From the NCBI RefSeq assembly GCF_018598175.1, contig NZ_JAHESE010000007.1:62001-126000 (forward strand): 64,000 nucleotides of DNA. The letters run 5' to 3'. Both the position numbers and the translations under genes were made by a program. This DNA is from Dawidia cretensis (GTDB taxonomy: Bacteria; Bacteroidota; Bacteroidia; Cytophagales; Cyclobacteriaceae). Position 1 is the first letter of the stretch, and each line of letters opens with the position of its first letter. Below, piece by piece: positions 18,915-27,727 of the stretch. The notes beneath the pieces are model-generated. The model searched no databases, was not told where the DNA came from, and was given only the letters and a program-made list of their open reading frames with translations.

Positions 18915-19766
18915 TCAATGCTTTGGAAATATTTCATCCGCCAGTTTTAGCGACCTTTCAAACGCGTGACGGTCCAGGTCAAACACTACGCCCTGGGTCT
19001 GCAGATACGAAAGAATTGTTTCGGTAGGAAGATTGCCCACCAGGTCATCATTGGCCATTGGGCAACCACCGTAACCGCGTATAGCACCGTCAAAGCGTTT
19101 GCATCCTGCCTCAAACGCCGCAGCGATCTTTGTCATAGCAGTAGCCGGCGTAGCATGTAAGTGTACTCCAAGCTCTATCGCCGGATATTCCTGCGCCAGT
19201 GATTGGAACAACGCACGCACACTGACGGCCTCTGCAACGCCAACCGTATCGGCCAGTGAGATGATCGAAATGCCACGGGCAATCAGCAGCTCAACAAACT
19301 GCATCACCAGCGCGGTGTCGTACGGATCACCATAGGGGTTTCCGAAACCCATGCTGATGTAGGTTACGAGTGTTTTATTGCTCTTTTTACAAATATCCTG
19401 GATCTCGTTCAAGGTATGGAGCGCCTCAGCAATCGTTTTGTTGGTATTCCGACGTTGGAAGGTTTCCGAAATAGAAAGCGGGAATCCCAGGTATGTGATC
19501 TGCTCAAAGCGTGCAGCGTCGATCGCACCGCGGGTATTGGCAACAATGGCCAGTAATTTGGACCGCGTGTTGCTCAGATCCAGGCCGGCCAGTACCTCAG
19601 CCGTGTCGCGCATCTGCGGGATTGCCGCCGGTGAAACAAAGCTACCAAAGTCGATGGTGTCAAACCCGACGGTGAGCAACTGCTGCAGGTACTGTAACTT
19701 TAACGGTGTCGGAATAAAATCCGGCAGCCCTTGCATGGCGTCGCGTGGACATTCAATGATTTTCAT
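18915..19766 (-). CDS. Hydroxymethylglutaryl-CoA lyase
   Basis: Cleaves HMG-CoA to acetyl-CoA and acetoacetate, the last step of leucine breakdown. From the ATG at 19766 (MKIIECPRDAMQG) it has 283 residues. TIM-barrel markers: ECPRDAMQG for the first strand, TYISMGFGNPYGDP, SLADTVGVA, GVHLHATPATAM and the HMGL signature GCPMANDDLVGNLPTE containing the catalytic cysteine. The frame runs on upstream to 19937, but that extension is not of the family. No other leucine-degradation gene is adjacent. Confidence 0.93.
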   Translation of the reverse strand: MKIIECPRDAMQGLPDFIPTPLKLQYLQQLLTVGFDTIDFGSFVSPAAIPQMRDTAEVLAGLDLSNTRSKLLAIVANTRGAIDAARFEQITYLGFPLSISETFQRRNTNKTIAEALHTLNEIQDICKKSNKTLVTYISMGFGNPYGDPYDTALVMQFVELLIARGISIISLADTVGVAEAVSVRALFQSLAQEYPAIELGVHLHATPATAMTKIAAAFEAGCKRFDGAIRGYGGCPMANDDLVGNLPTETILSYLQTQGVVFDLDRHAFERSLKLADEIFPKH

Positions 19767-19935
19767 GTGCTGATAACATGCTTTGATACCATGCAGTTTA
19801 AAAGTAAAGAATCTGGTAAGCAATGAACCGTAGGAAAAAACTTTCAGTCGTCGTCGCCTAATGCAGTTGGTCACCGATTTAAATACTTTTGTACAATTCT
19901 CATGATATATAGCGGTCCAAAACCAAACATACTCC

Positions 19936-21768
19936 ATGCCATTAGATCCTTTAAATGAAACATTGACCCCAAAACGGGCCGCTCATTTGCTGAGAAGAGC
20001 GACTTTTGGGGGCAGCAAGACTCAAATTGATGCCGTGGGCAACATGAACTCCAGCTCGGCGGTTGATATGTTGTTCGACACAGTTCTTCCCCAGCCGTTA
20101 CCGCCTATCGATCTCAAGACGGGTCAGCAGTGGGTGTATCCTGGTTTTCAGGACGGTGTGAATAGCAACACCTTTGCACTGGTCGATCAATTTCTGCAGT
20201 GGTTCCTGGGTCAAATGATGAGTCCGGGCATCATGGATATTAATACCGCCCTTGCCCATGCGGCCCGCGAACGGGTGGTGTATTTTTTGCATACGCACTT
20301 TACGACCATCGAGTCGAAGGTGAACAATGTTCGCTCACTCTATTTTCAGAATCAGCTGTTCCGGCTGTTTGCCACGAATAATAGTGTCTTGCCCAACGGT
20401 ACGTCACTGGATATGAGAAGCCTGACCGTAAAGGTCAGCATTGACAACGCCATGATCCGTCTGCTGGACGGTGACACGAATGTAAAGGGCGGTGTAAACG
20501 GCGTGAATGAAAACTATGCTCGTGAGCTGTTCGAGCTTTACACGATCGGACGTGGTCTGGAGGGCGTCGACCTTCCAACCGGCTTGGAGCCGGGTGATTA
20601 CGTGGTATACAAAGAGGCGGACATACGCCAGGCTGCCTATACACTGTCCGGTTGGGAAACCGCCATGACCCTGGAAGGTGTGTTCGATCCTTTAGCCCCC
20701 GAACAGAGCGTGTTTGGTTTTGACCCAGACACTTTATTGCCCCGGGGCAAGGTAAAAGGCAGTGCAGAAAACGCTTCCCAACACGACAATACGGTAAAGA
20801 CATTCTCGAATCGCCTGGGCAGCGTGTCGATAACTCCCGACGCTACTCTCATGCCTAACGGTAACCCTACTGAAGAGAGCGCGATCGATGAGATCACGCA
20901 GTTGATCGACATCATTTATGCACAGCCGGAAACTGCCCGCAATATCTGTCGTCGTATTTACCGTTTCTTTGTATGGGCACCCCATACCAGGGACGAGGCC
21001 CAAAAAGTAGAGGAGACAATTGATGACATGGTCGCTACCTTTGAGGCGAATAATTATAAACTGATACCCGTTGTCAAACAACTGCTAAAGAGCAAGCATT
21101 TTTACGAGACCATTGACGCCGACCCTGTCGATGACGCCAACTTTGGCGCCATAATCAAATCGCCCATCGATCTGACGATCGGCACATTAAAATTCTTTGA
21201 CTTCACAATTCCCGCGATGGAAACCGACCCCAGCGAATTTTATCGCCGTACGGGCCGGATTCTTGAGACGATTGGTACACGGTATCAAGGCATGAACTTC
21301 TACGAACCGTTTGATGTGGCCGGCTACGAAGCTTATCACCAATATCCTATTTACCACCGTGCGTGGATCACTCCTAATACATTAGGACAGCGGTACTCCT
21401 TTACGCGCGGCATAATCGATGGAATCGGTGGTGGCTTGAGCAACGAAAATGTTTTTAACACCCTTGATGTACGGGCGTTTGTTGAAACCCACTTCGGCGG
21501 CGTAGCTTCCGATGCCAAGTTATTGATTCGTACACTCGCCGATTATCTTTTACCCTTCAGCAGGAACCTGACTTTTGACGACGCTTCCGACGATATTAAC
21601 TCGTCACTCTCATCACAACGTCTTAATTGGTTCTTCGCGAAGATGGAGATGGCTGAAAGTGAATGGGCTCTCTACTGGCCCGATCCTCTAGAATTCGCCG
21701 AAGTACGCACTTCATTGCAACGCTTATTGAATGCCATGTTGCAATCACCCGAGTATCAACTTTCTTAA
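19936..21768 (+). CDS. DUF1800 domain-containing protein
   Basis: 610 residues. The N-terminal LTPKRAAHLLRRATFGGSKTQ is the hallmark of DUF1800, and later segments match the family (ENYARELFELYTIGRG, READIRQAAYTLSGW-like EADIRQAAYTLSGW, RRIYRFFVW, LLKSKHFYE, SPIDLTIGTLKFF). No signal peptide is obvious at the chosen ATG. DUF1800 genes are almost always followed by a DUF1501 gene, as here (12 bp gap). The function is unproven; the pair is thought to act in the envelope. Confidence 0.93.
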   Translation: MPLDPLNETLTPKRAAHLLRRATFGGSKTQIDAVGNMNSSSAVDMLFDTVLPQPLPPIDLKTGQQWVYPGFQDGVNSNTFALVDQFLQWFLGQMMSPGIMDINTALAHAARERVVYFLHTHFTTIESKVNNVRSLYFQNQLFRLFATNNSVLPNGTSLDMRSLTVKVSIDNAMIRLLDGDTNVKGGVNGVNENYARELFELYTIGRGLEGVDLPTGLEPGDYVVYKEADIRQAAYTLSGWETAMTLEGVFDPLAPEQSVFGFDPDTLLPRGKVKGSAENASQHDNTVKTFSNRLGSVSITPDATLMPNGNPTEESAIDEITQLIDIIYAQPETARNICRRIYRFFVWAPHTRDEAQKVEETIDDMVATFEANNYKLIPVVKQLLKSKHFYETIDADPVDDANFGAIIKSPIDLTIGTLKFFDFTIPAMETDPSEFYRRTGRILETIGTRYQGMNFYEPFDVAGYEAYHQYPIYHRAWITPNTLGQRYSFTRGIIDGIGGGLSNENVFNTLDVRAFVETHFGGVASDAKLLIRTLADYLLPFSRNLTFDDASDDINSSLSSQRLNWFFAKMEMAESEWALYWPDPLEFAEVRTSLQRLLNAMLQSPEYQLS

Positions 21769-21780
21769 TTCCGCCCGACC

Positions 21781-23511
21781 ATGAATCAATCCAGAAGAAA
21801 CTTTATAAAGAAATTACCTGTTGCGGCCAGCATTCCTTTTGCGTTAGCAAACGTACCTGTGCGTGTACTCGGTGAAGAAAATACATTAACACAAATGGCC
21901 GCCGCCGGCGGCGAAAACAGACGGCTTATTATCCTGCAAATGCATGGTGGCAATGACGGTTTGAACTGCGTTATTCCGGTTGAAAAGTATGATCAATATT
22001 ATAGCATACGCCCCAACATCGCTATTCCGTCTAAAAACAATGCCCGGGGTTATATTCCCCTTGATAACACACTACCCAGCGACAAACAGGTGGGCCTGCA
22101 CCCAGATATGCAGGCAATGAAAGCGTTGTACGATCAGGGCCGCATGGCCATTGTACAAGGCGTGTCCTATAAAAACAATAACGGTTCGCACTTCCGCGGG
22201 CGCGATATCTGGTATATGGGGGGAGACTATAATGAGTACTTCCAATCCGGCTGGATCGGCCGCTACCTGGAAGGGCTCTATGCTCCGGCCGAGTATCCGC
22301 GCGACTTCCCCAATGCAGCGATGCCAGACCCGTTGGCTATTGAAATGGGTAATGATGTATCGCTTATCTTCCATCAGGACGGCAATATTCCAACGTCAAT
22401 TGCGATTCCTAATAACCCGGAAGCGTTTGGCGGCTTTATCGAAGATCTTGATGGTTTTAAAGATATACCGGGTGCTGTCGATCCGCGTGGTATTCCCCCT
22501 GAATACCTCAACGGCTCTCCGTACTATAAAGAGCTGAAATGGATTTTGGGCCTGGAAGATAAAACAAAGTCGTACGCCAAGCGCCTCTCTGAACAATATA
22601 TAAACGGGTCGAAGATTGATTCCGGTGTTGTATATCCAGACAAATATCCATTCAATGCGCCGCTGGGAAGTCAGAAAAATCCTTTATCATTTCAGTTGAA
22701 AGTGATCGCCAACCTCCTCTCCGGAGGGTGTAAGACCAAAGTATTCCTCGTAAAGGTTGGTGGCTTTGATACGCACGCCGACCAGGTAGAAAGCTATAAC
22801 CCTACTATGGGTTCGCACGCTGCGCTCATGTACCATATTTCTACGGCGATGAACGCATTCCAGCAGGACTTGCGTGCGCGTGGATATGAGAACGAAGTAT
22901 TAACAGTGACAACTTCCGAGTTCGGCCGCCAGGTGGCATCCAACGCCAGCTATGGCACAGACCACGGCACAGGCGCACCGTTGTTCCTCTTCGGTCGCGG
23001 CGTACAGGCCGGCGTCCAGGGTACGAATCCCGATCTGACCAAACGCACAGTCGAAATGCAATACGATTACCGCGAGGTGTTCGGCAGCATCATGGAAGAC
23101 TGGATGCAGGTGGAACGCGGCCAATTAGAAGTCATCTTTCCAGGCCTGATCAGCAAGGGCATTGACAAAGGCGGCGCAGACCCTGTGCCGTTCTCGCCCC
23201 TACCAATCGCACAACGCACCATTACCGGTTCGGAAGGTTTCATCAGCGATCGCTTCCGTCTTGAAGATTGCTATCCAAACCCAGCCAAGGACAGCACCAC
23301 GATTGTCTTCCATGTAAACAGCGCCTACAACGTTACCGTAGACCTCTACACGCAGAAGGGTGAAAAAGTAAAAAGTCTCGTAAACGGTTTATACCCTGTT
23401 GGAGAACATAAAATAGCTGTAGATTTAACAGGTTTACCGGCAGGCACTTATATTTATGAGTTGAAAAGTGGCTTCTTTAAAGAAGCGAAGAAACTTGTCA
23501 TCACAAAGTAA
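21781..23511 (+). CDS. DUF1501 family protein with Tat-type N-terminus and type IX secretion C-terminal domain
   Basis: 576 residues. The N-terminus is MNQSRRNFIKK followed by a hydrophobic stretch, matching the twin-arginine motif (S/T-R-R-x-F-x-K). The body is the sulfatase-like DUF1501 domain (LQMHGGNDGLNCVIP, NNNGSHFRGRDIWYMG, TTSEFGRQVASNASYGTDHG). About residues 490-576 are a T9SS type A sorting domain: CYPNPAKDSTTIVF, VDLYTQKGEKVKSL, LPAGTYIYEL and KKLVITK. So the protein seems to be exported folded by Tat and then moved across the outer membrane by T9SS. Second gene of a four-gene operon. Confidence 0.94.
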   Translation: MNQSRRNFIKKLPVAASIPFALANVPVRVLGEENTLTQMAAAGGENRRLIILQMHGGNDGLNCVIPVEKYDQYYSIRPNIAIPSKNNARGYIPLDNTLPSDKQVGLHPDMQAMKALYDQGRMAIVQGVSYKNNNGSHFRGRDIWYMGGDYNEYFQSGWIGRYLEGLYAPAEYPRDFPNAAMPDPLAIEMGNDVSLIFHQDGNIPTSIAIPNNPEAFGGFIEDLDGFKDIPGAVDPRGIPPEYLNGSPYYKELKWILGLEDKTKSYAKRLSEQYINGSKIDSGVVYPDKYPFNAPLGSQKNPLSFQLKVIANLLSGGCKTKVFLVKVGGFDTHADQVESYNPTMGSHAALMYHISTAMNAFQQDLRARGYENEVLTVTTSEFGRQVASNASYGTDHGTGAPLFLFGRGVQAGVQGTNPDLTKRTVEMQYDYREVFGSIMEDWMQVERGQLEVIFPGLISKGIDKGGADPVPFSPLPIAQRTITGSEGFISDRFRLEDCYPNPAKDSTTIVFHVNSAYNVTVDLYTQKGEKVKSLVNGLYPVGEHKIAVDLTGLPAGTYIYELKSGFFKEAKKLVITK

Positions 23512-23543
23512 CCCTTGACCCCGATTAACACCTACCGACCAAC

Positions 23544-24449
23544 ATGAAAAGACTTTACCTCGTGCTGCTATGCGGGTTGCTGGCTATAAACCTGGCCTAC
23601 GCGCAGAGCAACAACAGCAGTAAGAAGCGAAAGAAGACAGCGGCAACTTACAACAAACAAAGCAAGGAGATTGAAAAATTCTTAGAGAAGCAATGGTGGC
23701 TTGGACCGAAGGGAGGTATAAACCTCTCCCAGCCCCGTGTTGAAAAGGAATACTTCATTATGGCTCCGACGAACTATGACCCTGCGCTGATTGCCAAGAA
23801 GTATGACAAGTTCAAACAGGTAGGCAGCCAGGTGACGTTTGAAATAGCGTTTTATTATCGCCGCTTTTCATTCAGTTTCCAACCTACTTACCAGCACACT
23901 GCATTTTCCTATAGCAATACGTATATCTGGCAAGGCGGCACAAACGCCGGGCAGATTGTTCAGCTGGAGTATGAACAATTGCAGAAGGTCGATCATCTTC
24001 AGTTTCCGATCCTGATCAAATATGAGGTCGCTGGCAACCGTCTGCGTCCGTATCTGCAAGCCGGGTTCTATCAGGGCGTTCTGTTGAACGCGACCAAAGA
24101 AGTGACAATCTCCGGTAACGACAACGCCAGCGGTGGGCTAAGCCAATTTGAGAACGAACCCATCATTGTCGGTGCGAAAGATTTGTTTGCCAAAAACCAT
24201 TGGGGATTGATTGGCGGCGCTGGGCTATATTACAAGCTCGGCAACGTGCGGCTGAACCTCGACCTGATGTATAAGTCGGGTATGAGCAACATCACGTCTG
24301 CCAAGAATCGCTATGAAAACGACCGGCTTTCCGGTGTGGGCGATTCGATGGACGACCTTCTGCTCGACAACATCACGGTGTCGCTGGGGTGTCTTTTCCC
24401 GCTGCGCTTCCTGGAAAACAGTTTCAAGTCTGCCGACCGCAAAAAATGA
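23544..24449 (+). CDS. Outer-membrane beta-barrel protein (PorT-like)
   Basis: 301 residues with a signal peptide (cleavage after AYAQ), a charged lysine-rich linker, then alternating amphipathic strands with WWLGPKGGINLSQPRV, FEIAFYYRRFSFSFQPTY, LQFPILIKYEV and LRPYLQAGFYQGV. This pattern fits the small PorT/OmpA-like barrels of Bacteroidota. Its TGA stop is overlapped (ATGA) by the next gene. Co-location with a DUF1501 protein carrying a T9SS domain hints at a role in the same export or surface complex, which is inference. Confidence 0.8.
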   Translation: MKRLYLVLLCGLLAINLAYAQSNNSSKKRKKTAATYNKQSKEIEKFLEKQWWLGPKGGINLSQPRVEKEYFIMAPTNYDPALIAKKYDKFKQVGSQVTFEIAFYYRRFSFSFQPTYQHTAFSYSNTYIWQGGTNAGQIVQLEYEQLQKVDHLQFPILIKYEVAGNRLRPYLQAGFYQGVLLNATKEVTISGNDNASGGLSQFENEPIIVGAKDLFAKNHWGLIGGAGLYYKLGNVRLNLDLMYKSGMSNITSAKNRYENDRLSGVGDSMDDLLLDNITVSLGCLFPLRFLENSFKSADRKK

Positions 24450-25696
24450 TCTTCCGCATGCAACAGTCTACTATACGAACCTCTCTCCTACTTTTATTGA
24501 TCGCCCCGCTGCTGACGATGTGCGGTGAGGAACCGGATCCCCGGACCGAAGCCGAGAAATTTATCAGCATCTACGACAACAATCAGCTCAACGCGATCTA
24601 CTTTCCGATTGACGTCAAGCAAACCGCCGACGGTGGATACATCATATTGGCTGCCAAGGAAATTATCGCTCCGGATGCGAACTCCAACAATCCCAACTTC
24701 TACTATACGTACATTATACGGGCGGATAAAAACGGAAATTTCATCCGTGAGAATGAGTTGGAATCTAATTATGTAAGCCCGGTGGGTGATCTCGTGCAAG
24801 TCGACACCACATTTTATTTCTTTTGCCGTGACGTCCAAACCTTCCAGGCAAAAATGATCACCATCAATCAGCAGGGTAACCTGGCGAATGCGTCCGACGT
24901 AGGCGTTACCTATCCGGCAGCAGCCTCTAGCTCAGAGAGCAATATTATCATGATGGGCTATGACAATGTTGATCGGAAAACAGTCATAAAAACATTATCT
25001 ACTGCTGGCGCGCAACTACAAAGTGCCAGCTTTGACATTGGCCCGGGGGGTGACAAAGAAGTAGAGGCGGCGATTATCGATCACTTCACCAAAAAAGGAA
25101 GACGCCTGCCGTTCTTAGCAGGACGCATTCCAAATGGACCGTATTACTTCAATGGCTTTTACAATTACAGTCTTTCGCTCTGCTTTACAAGTTTTGTACC
25201 AGAAGCTCCTCCGTCTGGTGTTGTTCTCGGGCAGCAATACAAGGGTGGTGTAAGCGCGTTGGCTCCCCTGGGAAACAATCAGGTTGCGTTGGCGTCGTTT
25301 AATTTCGGCGACAATTTTTTCCTGCCCCGTCAGGAGCTCGCACCCAGCGTACAAACCAATATTACGGAGTTGAACCCCAACGGCTTTTCGTTGCCTGAGT
25401 TAACGCCAGAAGCGCACGTGAAGATCTTGCGTACGACGATCAACGAAAAGGATGTCGTCATCTACGCAAGCACGACGCAATCACGGCAGATCGGACTTTA
25501 TTTCTACGACGCCAGCTCCGGCGCATTCATGAGCAGCCGTTACCTCGGCTTCTCCAATCCGTATGAGGTTGCCGGCCTTACACCTACCAAAGATGGCGGG
25601 CTTGCCGTGTGCGGTACTACCTACGTGGCTGGGCGCTTCTCCCGCATCTGCCTCTTCAAACTTTCTAAGGGAGAAATTTCCGAGAACGTAAAGTAG
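24446..25696 (+). CDS. Hypothetical envelope protein, beta-propeller-like
   Basis: From the ATG at 24446 (overlapping the previous stop by 4 bp) it has 416 residues. A hydrophobic N-terminus ends at LLTMCGEE, a possible but non-ideal lipobox. The body has repeating segments of propeller type: QTADGGYIILAAKEI near the start and PTKDGGLAVCGTTYV near the end resemble the blades seen in Bacteroidota 'delta-60 repeat' proteins. No catalytic residues are visible. Last gene of the DUF1800 operon, followed 8 bp later by a strong terminator. Confidence 0.72.
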   Translation: MIFRMQQSTIRTSLLLLLIAPLLTMCGEEPDPRTEAEKFISIYDNNQLNAIYFPIDVKQTADGGYIILAAKEIIAPDANSNNPNFYYTYIIRADKNGNFIRENELESNYVSPVGDLVQVDTTFYFFCRDVQTFQAKMITINQQGNLANASDVGVTYPAAASSSESNIIMMGYDNVDRKTVIKTLSTAGAQLQSASFDIGPGGDKEVEAAIIDHFTKKGRRLPFLAGRIPNGPYYFNGFYNYSLSLCFTSFVPEAPPSGVVLGQQYKGGVSALAPLGNNQVALASFNFGDNFFLPRQELAPSVQTNITELNPNGFSLPELTPEAHVKILRTTINEKDVVIYASTTQSRQIGLYFYDASSGAFMSSRYLGFSNPYEVAGLTPTKDGGLAVCGTTYVAGRFSRICLFKLSKGEISENVK

Positions 25697-25704
25697 TACG
25701 TACA

Positions 25705-25769
25705 CTTGTGCCTGAAAACGCCGCGATGACATCCTGCATTGTGGTTGGTTTTCAGGCACAAGTTTTTTT
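25705..25769 (+). terminator. Rho-independent terminator of the DUF1800 operon
   Basis: Two perfect 15-base arms (25705-25719, CTTGTGCCTGAAAAC, and 25748-25762) are followed by a run of seven T. The loop is unusually long, about 28 bases. It follows the operon stop by 8 bp and lies before murB, which supports starting murB downstream of it. Confidence 0.88.
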
Positions 25770-25801
25770 ACCGTCTACCCATCGGAACTAACCCCATACA
25801 C

Positions 25802-26815
25802 GTGCAGCAAAACATCGACCTGTCCCCTTATAACACCTTCGGTATTCAGGCATCTGCAAAAGCATTTACGACGGTCCGCTCCGTATCGGAAGTACAAGCC
25901 TTGATACAAAGCCCGGCTTTTACACAACAAAAAGTATTGCTGCTGGGAGGCGGCAGCAACCTGCTGCTGACGCAAGACTTCAATGGTCTGGTTGTCAAGA
26001 TCGAGATCATGGGCAAGGAAATTGTCCGAGAGACAGACGATCAGGTCGTATTAAAGTTTGGCGCGGGTGAAAATTGGCATGCTCTGGTGTTGTATTGCGT
26101 CGAGCGTGGGTGGGGTGGAGTCGAAAACTTATCGCTCATACCGGGCACTGCCGGTGCTGCTCCGATGCAAAACATTGGCGCGTACGGCACGGAGATGAAA
26201 GATGTGATTGTCGAAGTAGAGGCTGTCGAAATCCGTACGGCCAGTGTGCACACTTTCTCGAATGAAACATGCGCCTTCGGTTACCGCGACAGTATTTTTA
26301 AACAACAGGCCAAGGGGCTCTACATCATCACAGCAATCACTTTAGCGCTCACCAAGCGCAATCATGCGTTGAATATCAGCTATGGCGCCGTGCGCGAAAC
26401 AATCACGGCGCTGGGTTATGCAGGGCCTTCCGTGAAAGCCATCAGCGATGCAGTTATTCACATTCGTCGAAGCAAACTGCCCGATCCTGCCGTGATTGGC
26501 AACGCCGGGAGCTTCTTTAAGAACCCGACCATACCTGCCGCGCAATATGCAGCGTTGCAACAGTACTATCCCGCTGCGCCGGGTTATCCCGCGGAAGAAG
26601 GCATGGTAAAAGTTCCTGCAGGTTGGTTGATTGAGCAATGTGGATGGAAGGGAAAACGCACTGGCAATATCGGCGTACATCAGCATCAAGCATTGGTGCT
26701 CGTCAATTATGGTGGCGGTAAAGGCAACGACCTCTGGCAACTCGCGCTGCAGATACAACGCAGCGTGAAAGAGAAATTCAACATCGATATTCATCCTGAA
26801 GTGAACGTAGTGTAA
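25802..26815 (+). CDS. murB: UDP-N-acetylmuramate dehydrogenase
   Basis: Reduces UDP-GlcNAc-enolpyruvate to UDP-MurNAc in peptidoglycan synthesis, using FAD and NADPH. The chosen GTG at 25802 gives 337 residues starting QQNIDLSPYNTFGI, which matches the usual MurB start. The frame is open to 25739, but that stretch lies inside the terminator hairpin. Motifs: LLLGGGSNLLL, LSLIPGTAGAAPMQNIGAYG (FAD), FGYRDSIFK (Tyr and Arg), GNAGSFFKNP (catalytic Ser) and HPEVN (catalytic Glu). This is the longer type I form, like E. coli MurB. Confidence 0.96.
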   Translation: MQQNIDLSPYNTFGIQASAKAFTTVRSVSEVQALIQSPAFTQQKVLLLGGGSNLLLTQDFNGLVVKIEIMGKEIVRETDDQVVLKFGAGENWHALVLYCVERGWGGVENLSLIPGTAGAAPMQNIGAYGTEMKDVIVEVEAVEIRTASVHTFSNETCAFGYRDSIFKQQAKGLYIITAITLALTKRNHALNISYGAVRETITALGYAGPSVKAISDAVIHIRRSKLPDPAVIGNAGSFFKNPTIPAAQYAALQQYYPAAPGYPAEEGMVKVPAGWLIEQCGWKGKRTGNIGVHQHQALVLVNYGGGKGNDLWQLALQIQRSVKEKFNIDIHPEVNVV

Positions 26816-26896
26816 CCGACATCCGGTGATTTTTTTTTGCGTTCATGTTTAAATCATCGCGAGAGTACTTGTAAAAAAAATCGCTCTTAAAAATAA

Positions 26897-26926
26897 TTGC
26901 GTGAAAATTTTTGTGAATAAATTTTT
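26897..26926 (+). promoter_or_regulatory. Possible Bacteroidota-type promoter for the 25-codon gene
   Basis: TTG at 26897-26899, an 18-base spacer and TAAATTTT at 26918-26925 resemble the Bacteroidota -33/-7 pattern (TTG ... TAnnTTTG). It lies about 45 bp before the ATG at 26971 in a very AT-rich stretch, where chance matches are easy. Confidence 0.3.
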
Positions 26927-26970
26927 TGTTATTACTTTTCGTATAGTTTAAACATAAAATTTAAAACGCT

Positions 26971-27048
26971 ATGGCAAAATCAGCGAAAAAGGTAGCTAAG
27001 AAAGCAGTTAAAAAAACTGCTAAGAAAGCTGCTAAAAAGAAGAAGTAA
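26971..27048 (+). CDS. 25-residue lysine/alanine-rich histone-H1-like peptide
   Basis: A tiny ORF of 25 codons between murB and the next gene. The product begins MAKSAKKVAKK and consists only of Met, Ala, Lys, Ser, Val and Thr; more than half of it is lysine. It resembles the C-terminal tails of histone H1 and bacterial HC1/AlgP-like proteins (AAKK repeats), which bind DNA without sequence specificity. Support for a real gene: an AT-rich promoter-like region, a good ATG, and a strong terminator starting 27 bp after the stop, making a complete single-gene unit. It is too short for most gene finders. Direct evidence of translation is missing. Confidence 0.72.
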   Translation: MAKSAKKVAKKAVKKTAKKAAKKKK

Positions 27049-27074
27049 TTAGGCTTCAAACCTAAGAAACTTTG

Positions 27075-27115
27075 CGAAGGGAAGTAAATCGGATTTACTT
27101 CCCTTTCGTTTTTTA
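27075..27115 (+). terminator. Rho-independent terminator after the 25-codon gene
   Basis: Arm 27075-27090 (CGAAGGGAAGTAAATC) pairs with 27092-27108 with one bulged T, followed by a run of six T (27109-27114). Twelve consecutive pairs are perfect. Confidence 0.85.
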
Positions 27116-27323
27116 TAACGTTCCGGTTGTTATGATGTCGTGATAAGACGCCGTTGCCATCATCGATGTATTACTGATTGTAGTAGTGATGCGGGCTCAT
27201 ACTTCAACTTCTGCTTGAAGTACAGAAATTTTCACTCGGTTGCATAAATTTTATAAAATATCTCCTTGCCTTCACCCTGTAACCACCTTAACTTACCCTT
27301 CAACAACAACAATCCATACAATC

Positions 27324-27653
27324 ATGGCAAAAGAAACTGCTAAACCGGTAAAAAAAACTGCTACTAAGCGGGCTACCCCCGCCGCCAAAGTCAGTGTAAG
27401 TGCGTCTGACAAAATCGAGAAAGCTTGTGTCGAATCATTAAAAAAGCTCCAGGAGTTGGGCATCGAGCAACAACTACAATCGGAGATCGAGTGGTGTCTG
27501 GGGAGCTACCGGAATGATCTGAATCCTTCCGGCCTGTACGAGGTGGCAGCCCGCACACTTACTATCTTTCAAGCGGAGAAGTCGAAGAAGACAAAAGGTG
27601 TGACGGCAAAGATGATTACTGACCTCGAGGGTGCACTCAACACTTCGGCGTAA
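27324..27653 (+). CDS. Hypothetical protein with a histone-like Lys/Ala-rich N-terminal tail
   Basis: From the ATG at 27324 it has 109 residues. The first 25 (MAKETAKPVKKTATKRATPAA) are a Lys/Ala/Thr/Pro tail like that of the preceding 25-residue peptide. The rest is a compact helical domain (DKIEKACVESLKKLQELG, LQSEIEWCLGSYRNDL, GLYEVAARTLTIFQ, MITDLEGALN) that I do not recognise. A basic disordered tail on a small helical domain suggests nucleic-acid binding or a chromatin-like role, which is inference. The frame extends upstream to 27240 without matching features. Confidence 0.75.
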   Translation: MAKETAKPVKKTATKRATPAAKVSVSASDKIEKACVESLKKLQELGIEQQLQSEIEWCLGSYRNDLNPSGLYEVAARTLTIFQAEKSKKTKGVTAKMITDLEGALNTSA

Positions 27654-27727
27654 GTCAGCGTAGCCCACCAACCTAACCATTATTACCACCAACCCACTTA
27701 TTGCACGCAGTTCCTGCGCTGACTGCG

